From: Pseudobdellovibrionaceae bacterium
Lineage (GTDB): Bacteria; Bdellovibrionota; Bdellovibrionia; Bdellovibrionales; JAGQZY01
Direction of reading: 5' to 3'
DNA length: 64,000 nt
Assembly (NCBI GenBank): GCA_020635085.1
Contig: JACKAL010000003.1
Coordinates: 124,001 to 188,000 of the forward strand
Shown here: positions 1 to 8,548 of the stretch, piece by piece
Layout of the letters: each line of letters starts with the position of its first letter
How positions within the stretch are numbered: the first letter of the stretch is position 1
Position numbers and translations under genes: made by a program
Notes under the pieces: model-generated
Databases searched by the model: none
Seen by the model: the letters and a program-made list of their open reading frames with translations, nothing else
Told to the model about the DNA's origin: nothing

Positions 1-664
1 ACTCTTCTCCTCCATAGCGCGATAGCGATGCAGAAGCTGGCAGAATTCTTTTTAATTCTTTTGCTAATAAGGCAAGAACTTGATCGCCGCGTGGATGACC
101 GTACTGATCATTGAGCAATTTAAAATGATCGACATCGATCATGACAAGAGCTAAAGACTCTTTATTTTTTTTGGCCTTCTGTAGCTCTTGTCTTAGTTTT
201 TCTTGGAAAAATCTATGATTTGTAAGTTGCGTGACGGGGTCGGTGATCGAGAGTTCAGCAAAACGGTTACGTTCTTCAACCAAATCAAATAAAGCCAAAG
301 TTTCTTGTATAGATAATTTTGTATTATCATTTGGCGCAGTCAGGTTTAAAGTTTTATGAATTAAAGACTGCCCAAGCAAATCTTCCGATTGTTTGATCTG
401 CGGATCATTAACAATTTGAAAACGTAGCAGTTCAGGTTTATTTTGCTTTGCGAAAGAAAAAATATCTTCGCGATTATCCGTTGGTGTTGTTTCAATAAAA
501 ACAGCAAAAGAATCATCACGATTTAAATGTTCAATAAATTCTTTCCAGTTTTTAACAATAGTAAATTGATACATCTTCGGCCAAGAGTGCAAAAATTCTT
601 GTAGTCGCGTGGAGTTATATGTAGGCCAAATAATAATTTGCGATTTTTTATTTACTGCTGTCAT
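1..664 (-). CDS. GGDEF diguanylate cyclase, C-terminus cut off by window edge
   Basis: Probable cyclic-di-GMP synthase. The minus strand stays open from an ATG at 664 to the window edge (221 codons). Residues 1 to about 135 form an N-terminal domain without transmembrane segments; it may be a degenerate receiver-like domain, but I cannot name it. From about residue 138 the GGDEF domain begins with ITDPVTQLTNHRFF, followed by MIDVDHFKLLNDQYGHPRGD and RYGGEE. The last four residues are the start of the active-site GGEEF loop, and the window stops inside it. The usual RxxD inhibitory site before the loop is replaced by a Pro-Ala-Ser stretch, so product inhibition through an I-site is not expected. 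The start overlaps the end of the upstream substrate-binding lipoprotein gene by 17 bases, so the two are probably co-transcribed and the lipoprotein may feed a signal to it (inference). Confidence 0.85.
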   Translation of the reverse strand, partial: MTAVNKKSQIIIWPTYNSTRLQEFLHSWPKMYQFTIVKNWKEFIEHLNRDDSFAVFIETTPTDNREDIFSFAKQNKPELLRFQIVNDPQIKQSEDLLGQSLIHKTLNLTAPNDNTKLSIQETLALFDLVEERNRFAELSITDPVTQLTNHRFFQEKLRQELQKAKKNKESLALVMIDVDHFKLLNDQYGHPRGDQVLALLAKELKRILPASASLSRYGGEE

Positions 665-2252
665 GGCTCTTTTCTAGTTGTAATAAAAAACTAAAACCAG
701 TTTGCGGTGTGGGTGTAAAACCTTTAATTCGTTTGTTAATGATAGCCACGTATTTATCATACCAAAGTGGAATCATAGGTAAATCATTAACCACGATTTT
801 TTGAATTTTTTTATAATATTCAATGCGTTCAGGAAGTTGTTCGATCTGGTTGCCTTTTTGTAAAAGCTTGTCGAGTTCGGGATTATTGTAATAACCGCGA
901 TTAAGACCTGTAGGGGGAGTTTGTGTAGAATGAAACATCAGCCGATAGAGGTCAGGGTCCTGTACACCGACGGCTTTCATGGTGGCAATCTGAAAGTTGC
1001 CCTTTTTAATATCAGCGTAGAAGGTGCCCCATTCGTAACTTTTTAAGCTGACATTCACTCCCGCTTGTTTCAGTTGGTAGGCGAGGGTTTTGCCATTTTC
1101 AACAGCAGATCGTTGGTTAGATGTTTTAATTTCCAATTCTACAGGCTTGGGTAAGGATAGAAATGTTTCTCGCGCTTTTTGTGGCGCATATTCATCTAAA
1201 TGAATATCTAAAGAGAAATAAGCTGAGTCGGGGAGAACAAATGTATTGGCCGGAATAGCCAACCCTTCGAGCTTGTAGTCAATAATTTCTTGTTTATTGA
1301 TGGCACGAACAATCGCCTCTCGCACAGAAAGTTCTTTTAATAGAGGATCTTTAAGGTTTAAAACGAGATACGTAATGTTCGCGCCAGGAGTTGTAATTAC
1401 CTTAAAATCGGGTGAGTGTTCAAAGACGATGATTTTTGTAGAGGGCATGTCATTGACTACAATATCCAAGTCCCCTTTGAACATACGCAAGAAACGGGTG
1501 TTATCGTCACGAATTATTTTAAATAAGACCTTCTTTGTTTTTGGTTTTTCGAAGCTATAGGGATTTGCCTCGAGGAGAATAGAAGATTCGTTCGCTGATA
1601 CCAATTTATAGGTGCCACTGCTGACCAAGTTTTCGTAGTAGTTATCCCCCATTTTTTCCACAATGTGTTTAGGAAGGATGGGTAATAATGCTATATCAAG
1701 AAAAAAAGTACTTTCATAACGTTCGGTGGTGAGTACCATTTGCAGATTTTTTGGCTTTTCGAAAAATTCAATTTTTTTGATTTTACGGAAAGCTTGCGAA
1801 AAGGGATTTGCGGGGTGTTGAAACGTTCTGATAGAAAACTCAATATCCTCTCTGGTGATAGGGGAGCCGTCTGAGAATTTTGCGTCTTTTTTGAGTTCAA
1901 ACGAAAAGATATTTTTATGAACTGTCCACGATGTGGCCAGTTCTGGTGCGGGTGCTAAGGAGTTATTGGGTCCAGTATTGGTTAATTTTACGATGTGAGT
2001 AAACAATAGAGCGCGTAAATTTTGGCCAAAAGCATCCAATGCATAGCGAGGATCTATCGTTTGAGGTGCTGCGGGTACACCCATAATGATGGTATCGGAC
2101 GGTGAATCAGGTGTTCTGCGACAACCAAGAAAGGTCAACGCATTGATGATTAAAAAAATGTATAACATGCTTAATGGTTGAGACAGGCAGTGACGGTGAG
2201 CAAGTTGCATCATACGTACATGGTAACGAAATCTGTTTGTGAGAGCCAACAT
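648..2252 (-). CDS. ABC-type peptide substrate-binding lipoprotein (SBP family 5)
   Basis: Extracytoplasmic solute receptor of the oligopeptide/nickel type (OppA/DppA family, SBP_bac_5). At about 490 mature residues the length fits the family. A hydrophobic segment ends in the lipobox LTFLGC (Cys44 from the first ATG), giving a lipid-anchored periplasmic protein. Family features include the early DPRYALDAFGQNLRALLF region and the late DPDLYRLMFHS and GYYNNPELD segments. The 534-residue frame has a long N-terminal lead. A start at Met14/Met15 would give a more normal signal peptide, so the exact start is open. No permease or ATPase genes are adjacent, so this is an orphan receptor. Its stop overlaps the GGDEF gene, which makes a sensory role possible besides transport (inference). 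Confidence 0.85.
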   Translation of the reverse strand: MLALTNRFRYHVRMMQLAHRHCLSQPLSMLYIFLIINALTFLGCRRTPDSPSDTIIMGVPAAPQTIDPRYALDAFGQNLRALLFTHIVKLTNTGPNNSLAPAPELATSWTVHKNIFSFELKKDAKFSDGSPITREDIEFSIRTFQHPANPFSQAFRKIKKIEFFEKPKNLQMVLTTERYESTFFLDIALLPILPKHIVEKMGDNYYENLVSSGTYKLVSANESSILLEANPYSFEKPKTKKVLFKIIRDDNTRFLRMFKGDLDIVVNDMPSTKIIVFEHSPDFKVITTPGANITYLVLNLKDPLLKELSVREAIVRAINKQEIIDYKLEGLAIPANTFVLPDSAYFSLDIHLDEYAPQKARETFLSLPKPVELEIKTSNQRSAVENGKTLAYQLKQAGVNVSLKSYEWGTFYADIKKGNFQIATMKAVGVQDPDLYRLMFHSTQTPPTGLNRGYYNNPELDKLLQKGNQIEQLPERIEYYKKIQKIVVNDLPMIPLWYDKYVAIINKRIKGFTPTPQTGFSFLLQLEKSHDSSK

Positions 2253-2398
2253 TTATTACAACTTGTTCATAAAATAGAGATGCCATTATTAGGAGGCAAT
2301 TTCTTGCATCGTTATAGATGGGCTCATGGTGCCCAGATCCGCGTATAGATTATTATTCTTGGTGTTGCATTTGCCCATGCGTAAGGCATAATCAAAGG

Positions 2399-3760
2399 AT
2401 GCGCTTTTATTTACTGATTTATATTTTTTTAATTCCTTTGTCGCGCGCTCATGCCGAAGAGGTTCTGGATCAAGTTATTAAGAAATCGGGAATTCGCGGA
2501 GATTATTTAGGGCTGTGGATTCATGGCGAAGACCGCAGTTTTTCTCACAATGGCCAAAAGCAATTTATTCCGGCATCACTGAGTAAAATTCCTACAGCTG
2601 GGGCTGCGCTCGAAATATTGGGATTAGGTCATAAATACACAACAGAAATTCTAGCGGATGGCTCTATTTCATCAGAAGGCGTTCTGGATGGAGATCTTTA
2701 TTTAAAGGGTGGCGGAGATCCAGGCTTGGTATCGGAAAATTTTTGGTCTATGGTTAATGAATTAAAACGTGTAGGTTTAAAAAAAATTAAAGGTCATATC
2801 TATGTTGATGATTTTCTTTTTGATGACATTCGTTTTTCCAGCAGTCGTCAAAGTCGTAGAGTGGATCGTGCCTATGATGCGCCTATCGGAGCTATGTCAT
2901 TTAATTGGAATTCAGTTAATATTTTTGTACGCCCAGGCTTTAAAAAGGGAAGCCCTGCGCGTGTTTTTTTAGATCCTGAAAATGAATATGTTACCTTAGT
3001 CAATAAAGCCAAAACAGGTACTAAAACTGATATTCAGGTAGATCGTCATGTTGCGGGAGATAAAGAGCAAATCATTGTTACCGGTTCAATTGATTTTCTG
3101 GAAAACGAAAAAGCCATTTATAAAAGTGTTACACGTCCAGATTTATGGACGGCCTATAATTTAAAAGCCTTTTTGGGGCGCGATGGGATCGATTGCGACT
3201 GTTCTGTTGGGCGCAAAAGAGCGCCCGCCACAGTGCGAACACTGGTATCTCACGAGAGCAAGCCTTTACGAGAAATTATTGCCGATATGGCAAAGTTTTC
3301 TAATAACTATGTGGCGGAAATGTTGACAAAATCTCTTTCTAAAACTCAACCGTATAGTATGTCGAACGGTGTGGAGCAGATCCGTTCCTGGATGGGTAAG
3401 ATCGACATAAAAGCTAATGATTATACTTTTGTAAGTCCGTCAGGTTTTTCGCGCGAAAATAAATTTACTCCGGAAGATTTGGGAAAAATTTTACTTTATA
3501 TTAAAAATAATTTTAAAATTTCAAGCGAATTTAAAACAGCTTTACCACTAAATGGTATTGATGGCACTTTACGCCTACGTCTAAAAGATACGCCTGGGAA
3601 CATACGCGCCAAAACCGGATATCTATCGGGAGCTGTTGGGCTGGCTGGATTTTTCGAAAAAAATGGCAAAGAATATACCTTTGCCTTTATCTATAACGGC
3701 CCTGAGCAATTCGATGCCAAAGCAAAGGATCTTTTTGATAATTTGATTCGTCGCTGGTAA
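2399..3760 (+). CDS. dacB: D-alanyl-D-alanine carboxypeptidase/endopeptidase, PBP4 family (peptidase S13)
   Basis: Periplasmic low-molecular-mass penicillin-binding protein that trims or cuts peptidoglycan peptides. All three active-site motifs are present: SLSK (Ser60-Lys63 from this start), SNN in the KFSNNYVAEML segment, and KTG in AKTGYLSGAVG. The large insertion between the first two motifs is typical of S13 enzymes. I chose the ATG at 2399 because it gives a clean signal peptide (MRFYLLIYIF... cleaved after AHA). The frame opens upstream at 2318, but that lead is Cys-rich and unlike a signal sequence. About 453 residues is normal for the family. It is divergent from the substrate-binding lipoprotein gene. 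The symbol is by family, not by orthology proof. Confidence 0.88.
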   Translation: MRFYLLIYIFLIPLSRAHAEEVLDQVIKKSGIRGDYLGLWIHGEDRSFSHNGQKQFIPASLSKIPTAGAALEILGLGHKYTTEILADGSISSEGVLDGDLYLKGGGDPGLVSENFWSMVNELKRVGLKKIKGHIYVDDFLFDDIRFSSSRQSRRVDRAYDAPIGAMSFNWNSVNIFVRPGFKKGSPARVFLDPENEYVTLVNKAKTGTKTDIQVDRHVAGDKEQIIVTGSIDFLENEKAIYKSVTRPDLWTAYNLKAFLGRDGIDCDCSVGRKRAPATVRTLVSHESKPLREIIADMAKFSNNYVAEMLTKSLSKTQPYSMSNGVEQIRSWMGKIDIKANDYTFVSPSGFSRENKFTPEDLGKILLYIKNNFKISSEFKTALPLNGIDGTLRLRLKDTPGNIRAKTGYLSGAVGLAGFFEKNGKEYTFAFIYNGPEQFDAKAKDLFDNLIRRW

Positions 3761-4071
3761 AAAATGTCTTTGATTAAAGTCTTCCTGGTTATGATGGCCA
3801 GGAGGCACCCATGCAGGATATTCACACGTTCTCTTATTCAGATCTGACTGAATACCACAATTCAAACTCATATTGTAAACTCAGCCACTATGTATTCAGA
3901 CAAGTGAGATAATTATCCACATTCCAAAAAAGAGGAAAGCGGGAGGTCTTTGTAGATAAGTAAAAGACATCTGTACATATTACAAACTCACCATGTTCTT
4001 TTGTAGATAAAGGTATTTATCTGTTATTGAGAAATCAAGTCATAACCTTTAAATTTTAACGGAGATCTTTT
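3761..4071. other. Intergenic region with 11-bp direct repeat
   Basis: This 311-base gap before the 980-residue gene has no convincing ORF. It contains a perfect 11-base direct repeat, TTTGTAGATAA, at 3949-3959 and 4000-4010 (51 bases apart, about five helix turns). A short inverted repeat TCCTGG/CCAGGA near 3780-3804 follows the dacB stop but has no T-run. TTGAGA (4027-4032) and TTAAAT (4049-4054) are spaced 16 bases and are a weak sigma70-like candidate. GGAG at 4061-4064 is the ribosome binding site for the next gene. Confidence 0.5.
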
Positions 4072-7014
4072 ATGAATCGTAAGTGTCTTAACGTTATTGC
4101 TATCCTTTCGCTATTGGCAGGAACTAATTCCCAGGCGCAAACCTTGGATGACGTAAAAGCGCAATTGAAATCACAACCCTACATGCTTGAAATTCCAGAG
4201 AGCAACACTACGATTTTTAATCAATACTGTGTTGGAGACGCTACTTCTGCGAATATTCCACAGCCCAACTATGAAAACCCCGAAGTTGTATCTGCTGCGA
4301 AAAAAATCACAGAAACGAAAACGATAGCTAATGCTCGACTGAACAATGTGCAGCAGAAAGAATTTCTACAAAATTTAAGCTATATGAAAGAAACAGTTCA
4401 GCAACTCATCAGTAGCAGCAATGAGCCTGTACTGGTAACTGCCGCACAAACATTTTTGGCAGAAATCAGTAAGGCAGATGTGACATCGATCTCTCCTGAG
4501 GCTGCAGCTGCTTATAAAGACATGAAAAAAGCGTCCCTAATAAAAATTAAAAAAGCGATTTTAGGCGTAGCTCCTAAGTTAGAAACTGAACTCAATGGTG
4601 TGGATGTTAATAAATTTAAAGTACTTATTGATAATTTAGAGAAGCAAATAAACATCGAATTAAAAGCTTATGATCAAACAAGTGCAGTGGGAATTATAGC
4701 TAGTTTTAATTCTGTTATTCAAAAGCAAATCAAACCAATAAATATTTCTGTGATTGTTAAAATTGCGCAACAACTTTTAGATATAGAAGTGAGTGCATAT
4801 GGTAAAGAACTTGAGGCAGACATAACGATTGCTCAAAAAACTGCGAAAGAATTTTTATCAGGAAATCAAAATAATAGTATGCCTGCTGGGGATATGTATT
4901 ATTATTTGCAAAATTTTGATGGAGCCTTAAGCGAAATTATTAACAAAACACAAGATCAAGTATTCACTCAGATGTATGCCTCAGTTAAAGAGGAGAGTCA
5001 GAAGCTAGATATGACGAGTTTAAGTACAGGGATGGCTAATTTAGCTCAATATTCACAAATACCGACTGGTGATGAATATGAGCAATTTAAAAATGAAATG
5101 GAAGATGTAAGGTACTACTTAGATGATGCCATAGCTAAAAATGTTCTTGTTTTTTCTCAAGAGGAACAAAAGAGCTATAATCAATTTTTACAGCTGAACA
5201 CATCAATGTCGTTTTATGATGCTTTAGATCTTATAAAGACGATCAAGGCATCACTTGCTAAAAATACGGACAAAGAAAATACAAGTGCGTATGATACAGC
5301 GAGCTCCTTGTCGTACACAATTCCAAAAAATCAAGTATCTCAAGAGATCAAGAAGGCTTTAGCTGCGCTGGAGACTGAAATTACTAAATTGGAATCTACC
5401 ACAACTCTAACAGCATTACATGACGCTGTAAATGTGTTGAATAAGGGTGATGATATTTCTAATGATGATATCCAAACAGTATTTACACTTTCTTATTATT
5501 TGGGGCAGGTGTCATTTGCTCCTGAAACGCAAACTTTAGTTAATAGTATAAAAGAAGAGATGAAAACAGTCTCCAATATTGTCGAAGTTTCTCAATATAT
5601 GGATACTGTAAGCAGCTCAAAACAAGCAGATCATTTTTATTTTTACGGAGGCGTTCGTCGTCTCTACCGTCTTGGATCACAATTACCACAGAATGCGGTA
5701 AATGCAGGGGCGAATACAGAAGCACATTGGTTTTTAACTCAGTTGTGTGGTGAGTTCCGCGACAGAGCGACCATGATTGCGGCTAAAGTAAAATGGGTCA
5801 ACAATATGAACATTCTGCCTAAGAGCAAAAGCCCTGTTATTGAGCCTGAAACGCTGGCTACTGCCAAAAATGTTTGGATGCGTCTAAATGCTTCGGCCTA
5901 TTATCCGTTTTTGAATGTATCTTCTCAGTTGTGGAATGCGCGTCGATCAGCACAACCACGCTATATTACTGTCGGATCAGATAACAACGTAGATAATCCA
6001 GTTCCAGGCCTCACAGTTTGTGAAACAAAATATATTTTTGCAAAATATGTCGCCAACTCTAAGAATTTTGATGATGTTCAAAAATTCGATGAAGGTTACC
6101 ATCAATTTAAAAAAGATTGTCCAAAAGATGATGTAAGTGATTATTATGATTTCCGTGGGGATTCTAATTTTAAACACTACTCACCAGAGTCCAATGCCAT
6201 GATTTGGCAGGCCACGTCTTTAGCTAGCGCTTGCACGAGCTCAACAAAAGCCAAAGATGGTAGCGTGTATACGGATGCAGATTGTGAAAATTATTTTAAG
6301 CGACCGTTCTTTTATCGATACAATGCGGCTCGCGCTGGACTTGCCACGTGGTTATTCCGCAGCGATAAATATGCCAATACTTTTTCTTCGCAAGGAAGTA
6401 TGGTAGCTATCTATCCTCACAAAGAACCTTTTAACGCCCCCTATGCATTTGGTTTCGATGCGACAAGTACATCTGGTGCACTTTTAGATTTTAATCCGGA
6501 GTGGTTAGGTGTTCCCTATGCATGGGATTCACCAGATATCGGGTTTAATGCTTTCGCGGGATTGGGTACGAATTCTCCTAACTATGATCGCGCCTATTCT
6601 TTAATACGCGATGCTGTTGATCGCCATACCGATTGGTACAGTTCCGGTTACAACGATGGCAATGGTGGTAGTCGTGATCAGGCTTATAGTCCTTTTGTTG
6701 CCAGCAGTTACGTGATGCAGTCTTCCGATAGTTTTACCACTTGCGGAATTACCGTCCAATGTCCTCCAGACGGATTAAAGCGATGGATGTTTGTGTTTCG
6801 TATTAAAGCGAAAAATTGGTACACTCCTCAGCGCGTGGCAAATAATGAACCTGTGGATTTTGATAAAATGTGGTTTGATGAAACGTCGTTTGGAGTGAGT
6901 GGTTTGGCTGATGGCGAACACGCTTGGGATCGTCTCGGTACGGCTATGGAAGATGAGATGGATTCAATTTTGTATCTGGTGAATGTTGGGGATGCTTACG
7001 AAGACAACAATTAA
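4072..7014 (+). CDS. Large exported protein of unknown function (980 aa)
   Basis: I do not recognise this protein. It starts with a signal peptide (MNRKCLNVIAILSLLAG..., cleavage near SQA-Q) behind a good GGAG site. The N-terminal half (to about residue 520) is Lys/Glu/Gln/Ala-rich and predicted helical with many hydrophobic heptads, so probably coiled coil. The C-terminal half is different: rich in Tyr, Trp, Phe, Asp and Asn, with scattered Cys (for example CETKY, CTSS, CENYF and TTCGITVQCPP) that may form periplasmic disulfides, and it looks globular. No transmembrane segment or lipobox is visible. The DNA of the first half is visibly more AT-rich than the second half. The gene is a single transcription unit closed by the hairpin at 7053-7080. 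A structural or surface role is only a guess. Confidence 0.8.
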   Translation: MNRKCLNVIAILSLLAGTNSQAQTLDDVKAQLKSQPYMLEIPESNTTIFNQYCVGDATSANIPQPNYENPEVVSAAKKITETKTIANARLNNVQQKEFLQNLSYMKETVQQLISSSNEPVLVTAAQTFLAEISKADVTSISPEAAAAYKDMKKASLIKIKKAILGVAPKLETELNGVDVNKFKVLIDNLEKQINIELKAYDQTSAVGIIASFNSVIQKQIKPINISVIVKIAQQLLDIEVSAYGKELEADITIAQKTAKEFLSGNQNNSMPAGDMYYYLQNFDGALSEIINKTQDQVFTQMYASVKEESQKLDMTSLSTGMANLAQYSQIPTGDEYEQFKNEMEDVRYYLDDAIAKNVLVFSQEEQKSYNQFLQLNTSMSFYDALDLIKTIKASLAKNTDKENTSAYDTASSLSYTIPKNQVSQEIKKALAALETEITKLESTTTLTALHDAVNVLNKGDDISNDDIQTVFTLSYYLGQVSFAPETQTLVNSIKEEMKTVSNIVEVSQYMDTVSSSKQADHFYFYGGVRRLYRLGSQLPQNAVNAGANTEAHWFLTQLCGEFRDRATMIAAKVKWVNNMNILPKSKSPVIEPETLATAKNVWMRLNASAYYPFLNVSSQLWNARRSAQPRYITVGSDNNVDNPVPGLTVCETKYIFAKYVANSKNFDDVQKFDEGYHQFKKDCPKDDVSDYYDFRGDSNFKHYSPESNAMIWQATSLASACTSSTKAKDGSVYTDADCENYFKRPFFYRYNAARAGLATWLFRSDKYANTFSSQGSMVAIYPHKEPFNAPYAFGFDATSTSGALLDFNPEWLGVPYAWDSPDIGFNAFAGLGTNSPNYDRAYSLIRDAVDRHTDWYSSGYNDGNGGSRDQAYSPFVASSYVMQSSDSFTTCGITVQCPPDGLKRWMFVFRIKAKNWYTPQRVANNEPVDFDKMWFDETSFGVSGLADGEHAWDRLGTAMEDEMDSILYLVNVGDAYEDNN

Positions 7015-7052
7015 GAGTCGCTCTTCATAAGTATTTAATAATCAAGAAAGCC

Positions 7053-7080
7053 AAAAGCCCTCTCCCAAGAGGGCTTTTTT
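7053..7080 (+). terminator. Rho-independent terminator after the 980-aa gene
   Basis: An 11-base perfect stem AAAAGCCCTCT / AGAGGGCTTTT with a 4-base loop (CCCA) is followed by a run of T. It lies about 40 bases after the stop. The A-tract on its left side lets it also act on transcripts arriving from hpt on the other strand. Confidence 0.92.
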
Positions 7081-7086
7081 GTTGGT

Positions 7087-7116
7087 AATAACCCACATCC
7101 GCTGATCTGGGTTATT
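7087..7116 (-). terminator. Second hairpin in the convergent gap, downstream of hpt
   Basis: Inverted repeat AATAACCCA (7087-7095) / TGGGTTATT (7108-7116), 9 bp with a 12-base loop. It lies between the strong terminator and the hpt stop. It has no T-run of its own on the minus strand, so it may assist termination together with the neighbouring hairpin. Confidence 0.45.
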
Positions 7117-7158
7117 GCTGAGATTTAAAAGAAGCATTGCAAAGGGAACATACGCGCC

Positions 7159-7689
7159 CTAGTTGAGATTATCGGCTTTGGCGATGTAAGGCAGGTTGCG
7201 ATAAAGCTCTTGATAGTCGAGGCCATAACCCACTACGAATTCGTTATCGATAGTAAAACCATGGTAGTCGAGAGAAACGTCAGACTTCATGGCAGCCGGT
7301 TTTACTAAAAGTGAAACGGTTTTTAATTTTTTAGGTTTACGTGCGAGGAGACAAGTTTTTAGGTAGGCCATGGTGAGTCCAGAATCGACAATATCTTCGA
7401 CAAGAAGAACATTTTTTCCCTCTAAAGGATGGGTGACATCTAAGGTGACTTTTACTTCACCAGAAGACTCGGTTTTTCCATGATAACTGGAAACGCCAAA
7501 AAATTCGCAAACCACATTAAGATCAATTTCGCGGATAAGATCTGAGTAGAACATGTAGGAGCCTTTAAGGGTACAGATCGCGACGATATCTTCCCCTTTG
7601 AACTCTTCGGTAATTTGTTTTCCAAGGGTTTTGACACGTTCTTTGATCTGTTGTTCTGAAATCATTGTTGATAATTTTAATGGCACCAT
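7159..7689 (-). CDS. hpt: Hypoxanthine(-guanine) phosphoribosyltransferase
   Basis: Cytosolic purine salvage enzyme that joins hypoxanthine or guanine to PRPP to give IMP or GMP. The PRPP-binding loop VLLVEDIVDSGLT is clear. The TLKGSYMFYSDLIREID segment near the N-terminus and the C-terminal NEFVVGYGLDYQELYRNLPYIA are typical of bacterial Hpt. With 176 residues it matches the usual length (about 178). The start is set by the strong AAGGAGG at 7695-7701: the ATG at 7689 has 5-base spacing, while the ATG at 7692 would be only 2 bases away. The gene lies directly downstream of the uracil phosphoribosyltransferase gene, and its ribosome binding site overlaps that stop region, so the two salvage enzymes are made together. 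Confidence 0.93.
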   Translation of the reverse strand: MVPLKLSTMISEQQIKERVKTLGKQITEEFKGEDIVAICTLKGSYMFYSDLIREIDLNVVCEFFGVSSYHGKTESSGEVKVTLDVTHPLEGKNVLLVEDIVDSGLTMAYLKTCLLARKPKKLKTVSLLVKPAAMKSDVSLDYHGFTIDNEFVVGYGLDYQELYRNLPYIAKADNLN

Positions 7690-7693
7690 CATG

Positions 7694-7701
7694 TCCTCCT
7701 T
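7694..7701 (-). promoter_or_regulatory. Ribosome binding site deciding the hpt start
   Basis: AAGGAGGA on the minus strand overlaps the upp stop codon (TAA at 7700-7702). It places initiation at the ATG at 7689 (or possibly 7692) rather than at the TTG at 7707. Its overlap with the upp stop suggests translational coupling. Confidence 0.75.
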
Positions 7702-8491
7702 AAACAAAGGAATTGTTGATTAATTCACCGACACCACCGGCACCGGGTACGATATATTGATTGGCATTAAGGCCTTTTTCTTTATCCCAAAATTCACCTA
7801 AAGGAGAGCGGAGCACATCTTGAGGAGATAGACCACGATCGACGCGGACTGTGTATATCAAAACATCGGGGTGATGTGCGGTGATATTTTTTAAATACTC
7901 AGGTGTCACGATCAGATGAATAGCGATGATCTTTTTGGCAGTTCCTTGGACCTCTTTTTTATAATGATCTAGAGTGGCCGACAGAGAGTGCCCTGTGGCT
8001 CCCATGGGATCAGGGAGCATAACCAGAGCTTTTTCGATATCGCCACCAATTTTTGAACCACTGAGATCCGTGTGGGTGACTTTATTATGTTCATCGGTTA
8101 CGCGAGCAGCGTAGACATGGTCTTGTCGAATACAATCAGGATTTACGGTTTGGCAAAGAAGATCAAAACCCACTTGGCTAGGGAGCATTCCTGCACGGGC
8201 AATATTGACAATCACTGCCTGTTGATTGAGATCCAAAACAGAACTGGTGAGTTTGGCATCTGGGTGTTGAGTCGTCATTCGTGTGGGCATGGTGAGCGAT
8301 GTTACGGGCCATTCGTTATTGAGCACTTCAATAAATAGACCTGTGTATATAGAGGTGACGAGGCGATTAAAATCAGGTTGTTTGGTTTCTGGGTGACAGA
8401 GTTTAGCCAGTTGGCTGGTGAGCACCGGGTTGTCCATGATGTGAACGGTTTTGGGGTATTTATGGGTGGCTTCGCTCGATTTGTAGGCCAT
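7700..8491 (-). CDS. upp: Uracil phosphoribosyltransferase-family protein
   Basis: Pyrimidine salvage enzyme converting uracil and PRPP to UMP. The PRPP loop is MLPDPMGATGHS (compare DPMLATGGS in classic Upp). The uracil-binding C-terminus is NQYIVPGAGGVGELINN (compare YIVPGLGDAGDR), and the upstream ARAGMLPS segment matches the RAGLGM region. At 263 residues it is about 50 longer than the E. coli enzyme (208): it has extra N-terminal residues and an internal insertion around LSPQDVLRSPLGEFWDKEKGLN. GDAGD has become GGVGE. It may therefore be a divergent branch with altered allostery or substrate range (inference). It precedes hpt in the same operon. Confidence 0.85.
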   Translation of the reverse strand: MAYKSSEATHKYPKTVHIMDNPVLTSQLAKLCHPETKQPDFNRLVTSIYTGLFIEVLNNEWPVTSLTMPTRMTTQHPDAKLTSSVLDLNQQAVIVNIARAGMLPSQVGFDLLCQTVNPDCIRQDHVYAARVTDEHNKVTHTDLSGSKIGGDIEKALVMLPDPMGATGHSLSATLDHYKKEVQGTAKKIIAIHLIVTPEYLKNITAHHPDVLIYTVRVDRGLSPQDVLRSPLGEFWDKEKGLNANQYIVPGAGGVGELINNSFV

Positions 8492-8548
8492 GATTTTATA
8501 TACCAGAGCGCAGAGGGGGTCTCAACGACATTTTTCGTGTGATTATTC

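Noticed and set aside
2318..2398. N-terminal extension of the dacB frame (Cys-rich MGSWCPDPRIDYYSWCC...)
   Set aside because: The signal peptide begins cleanly at the ATG at 2399; the extension lies in the divergent promoter gap and has no hydrophobic character.
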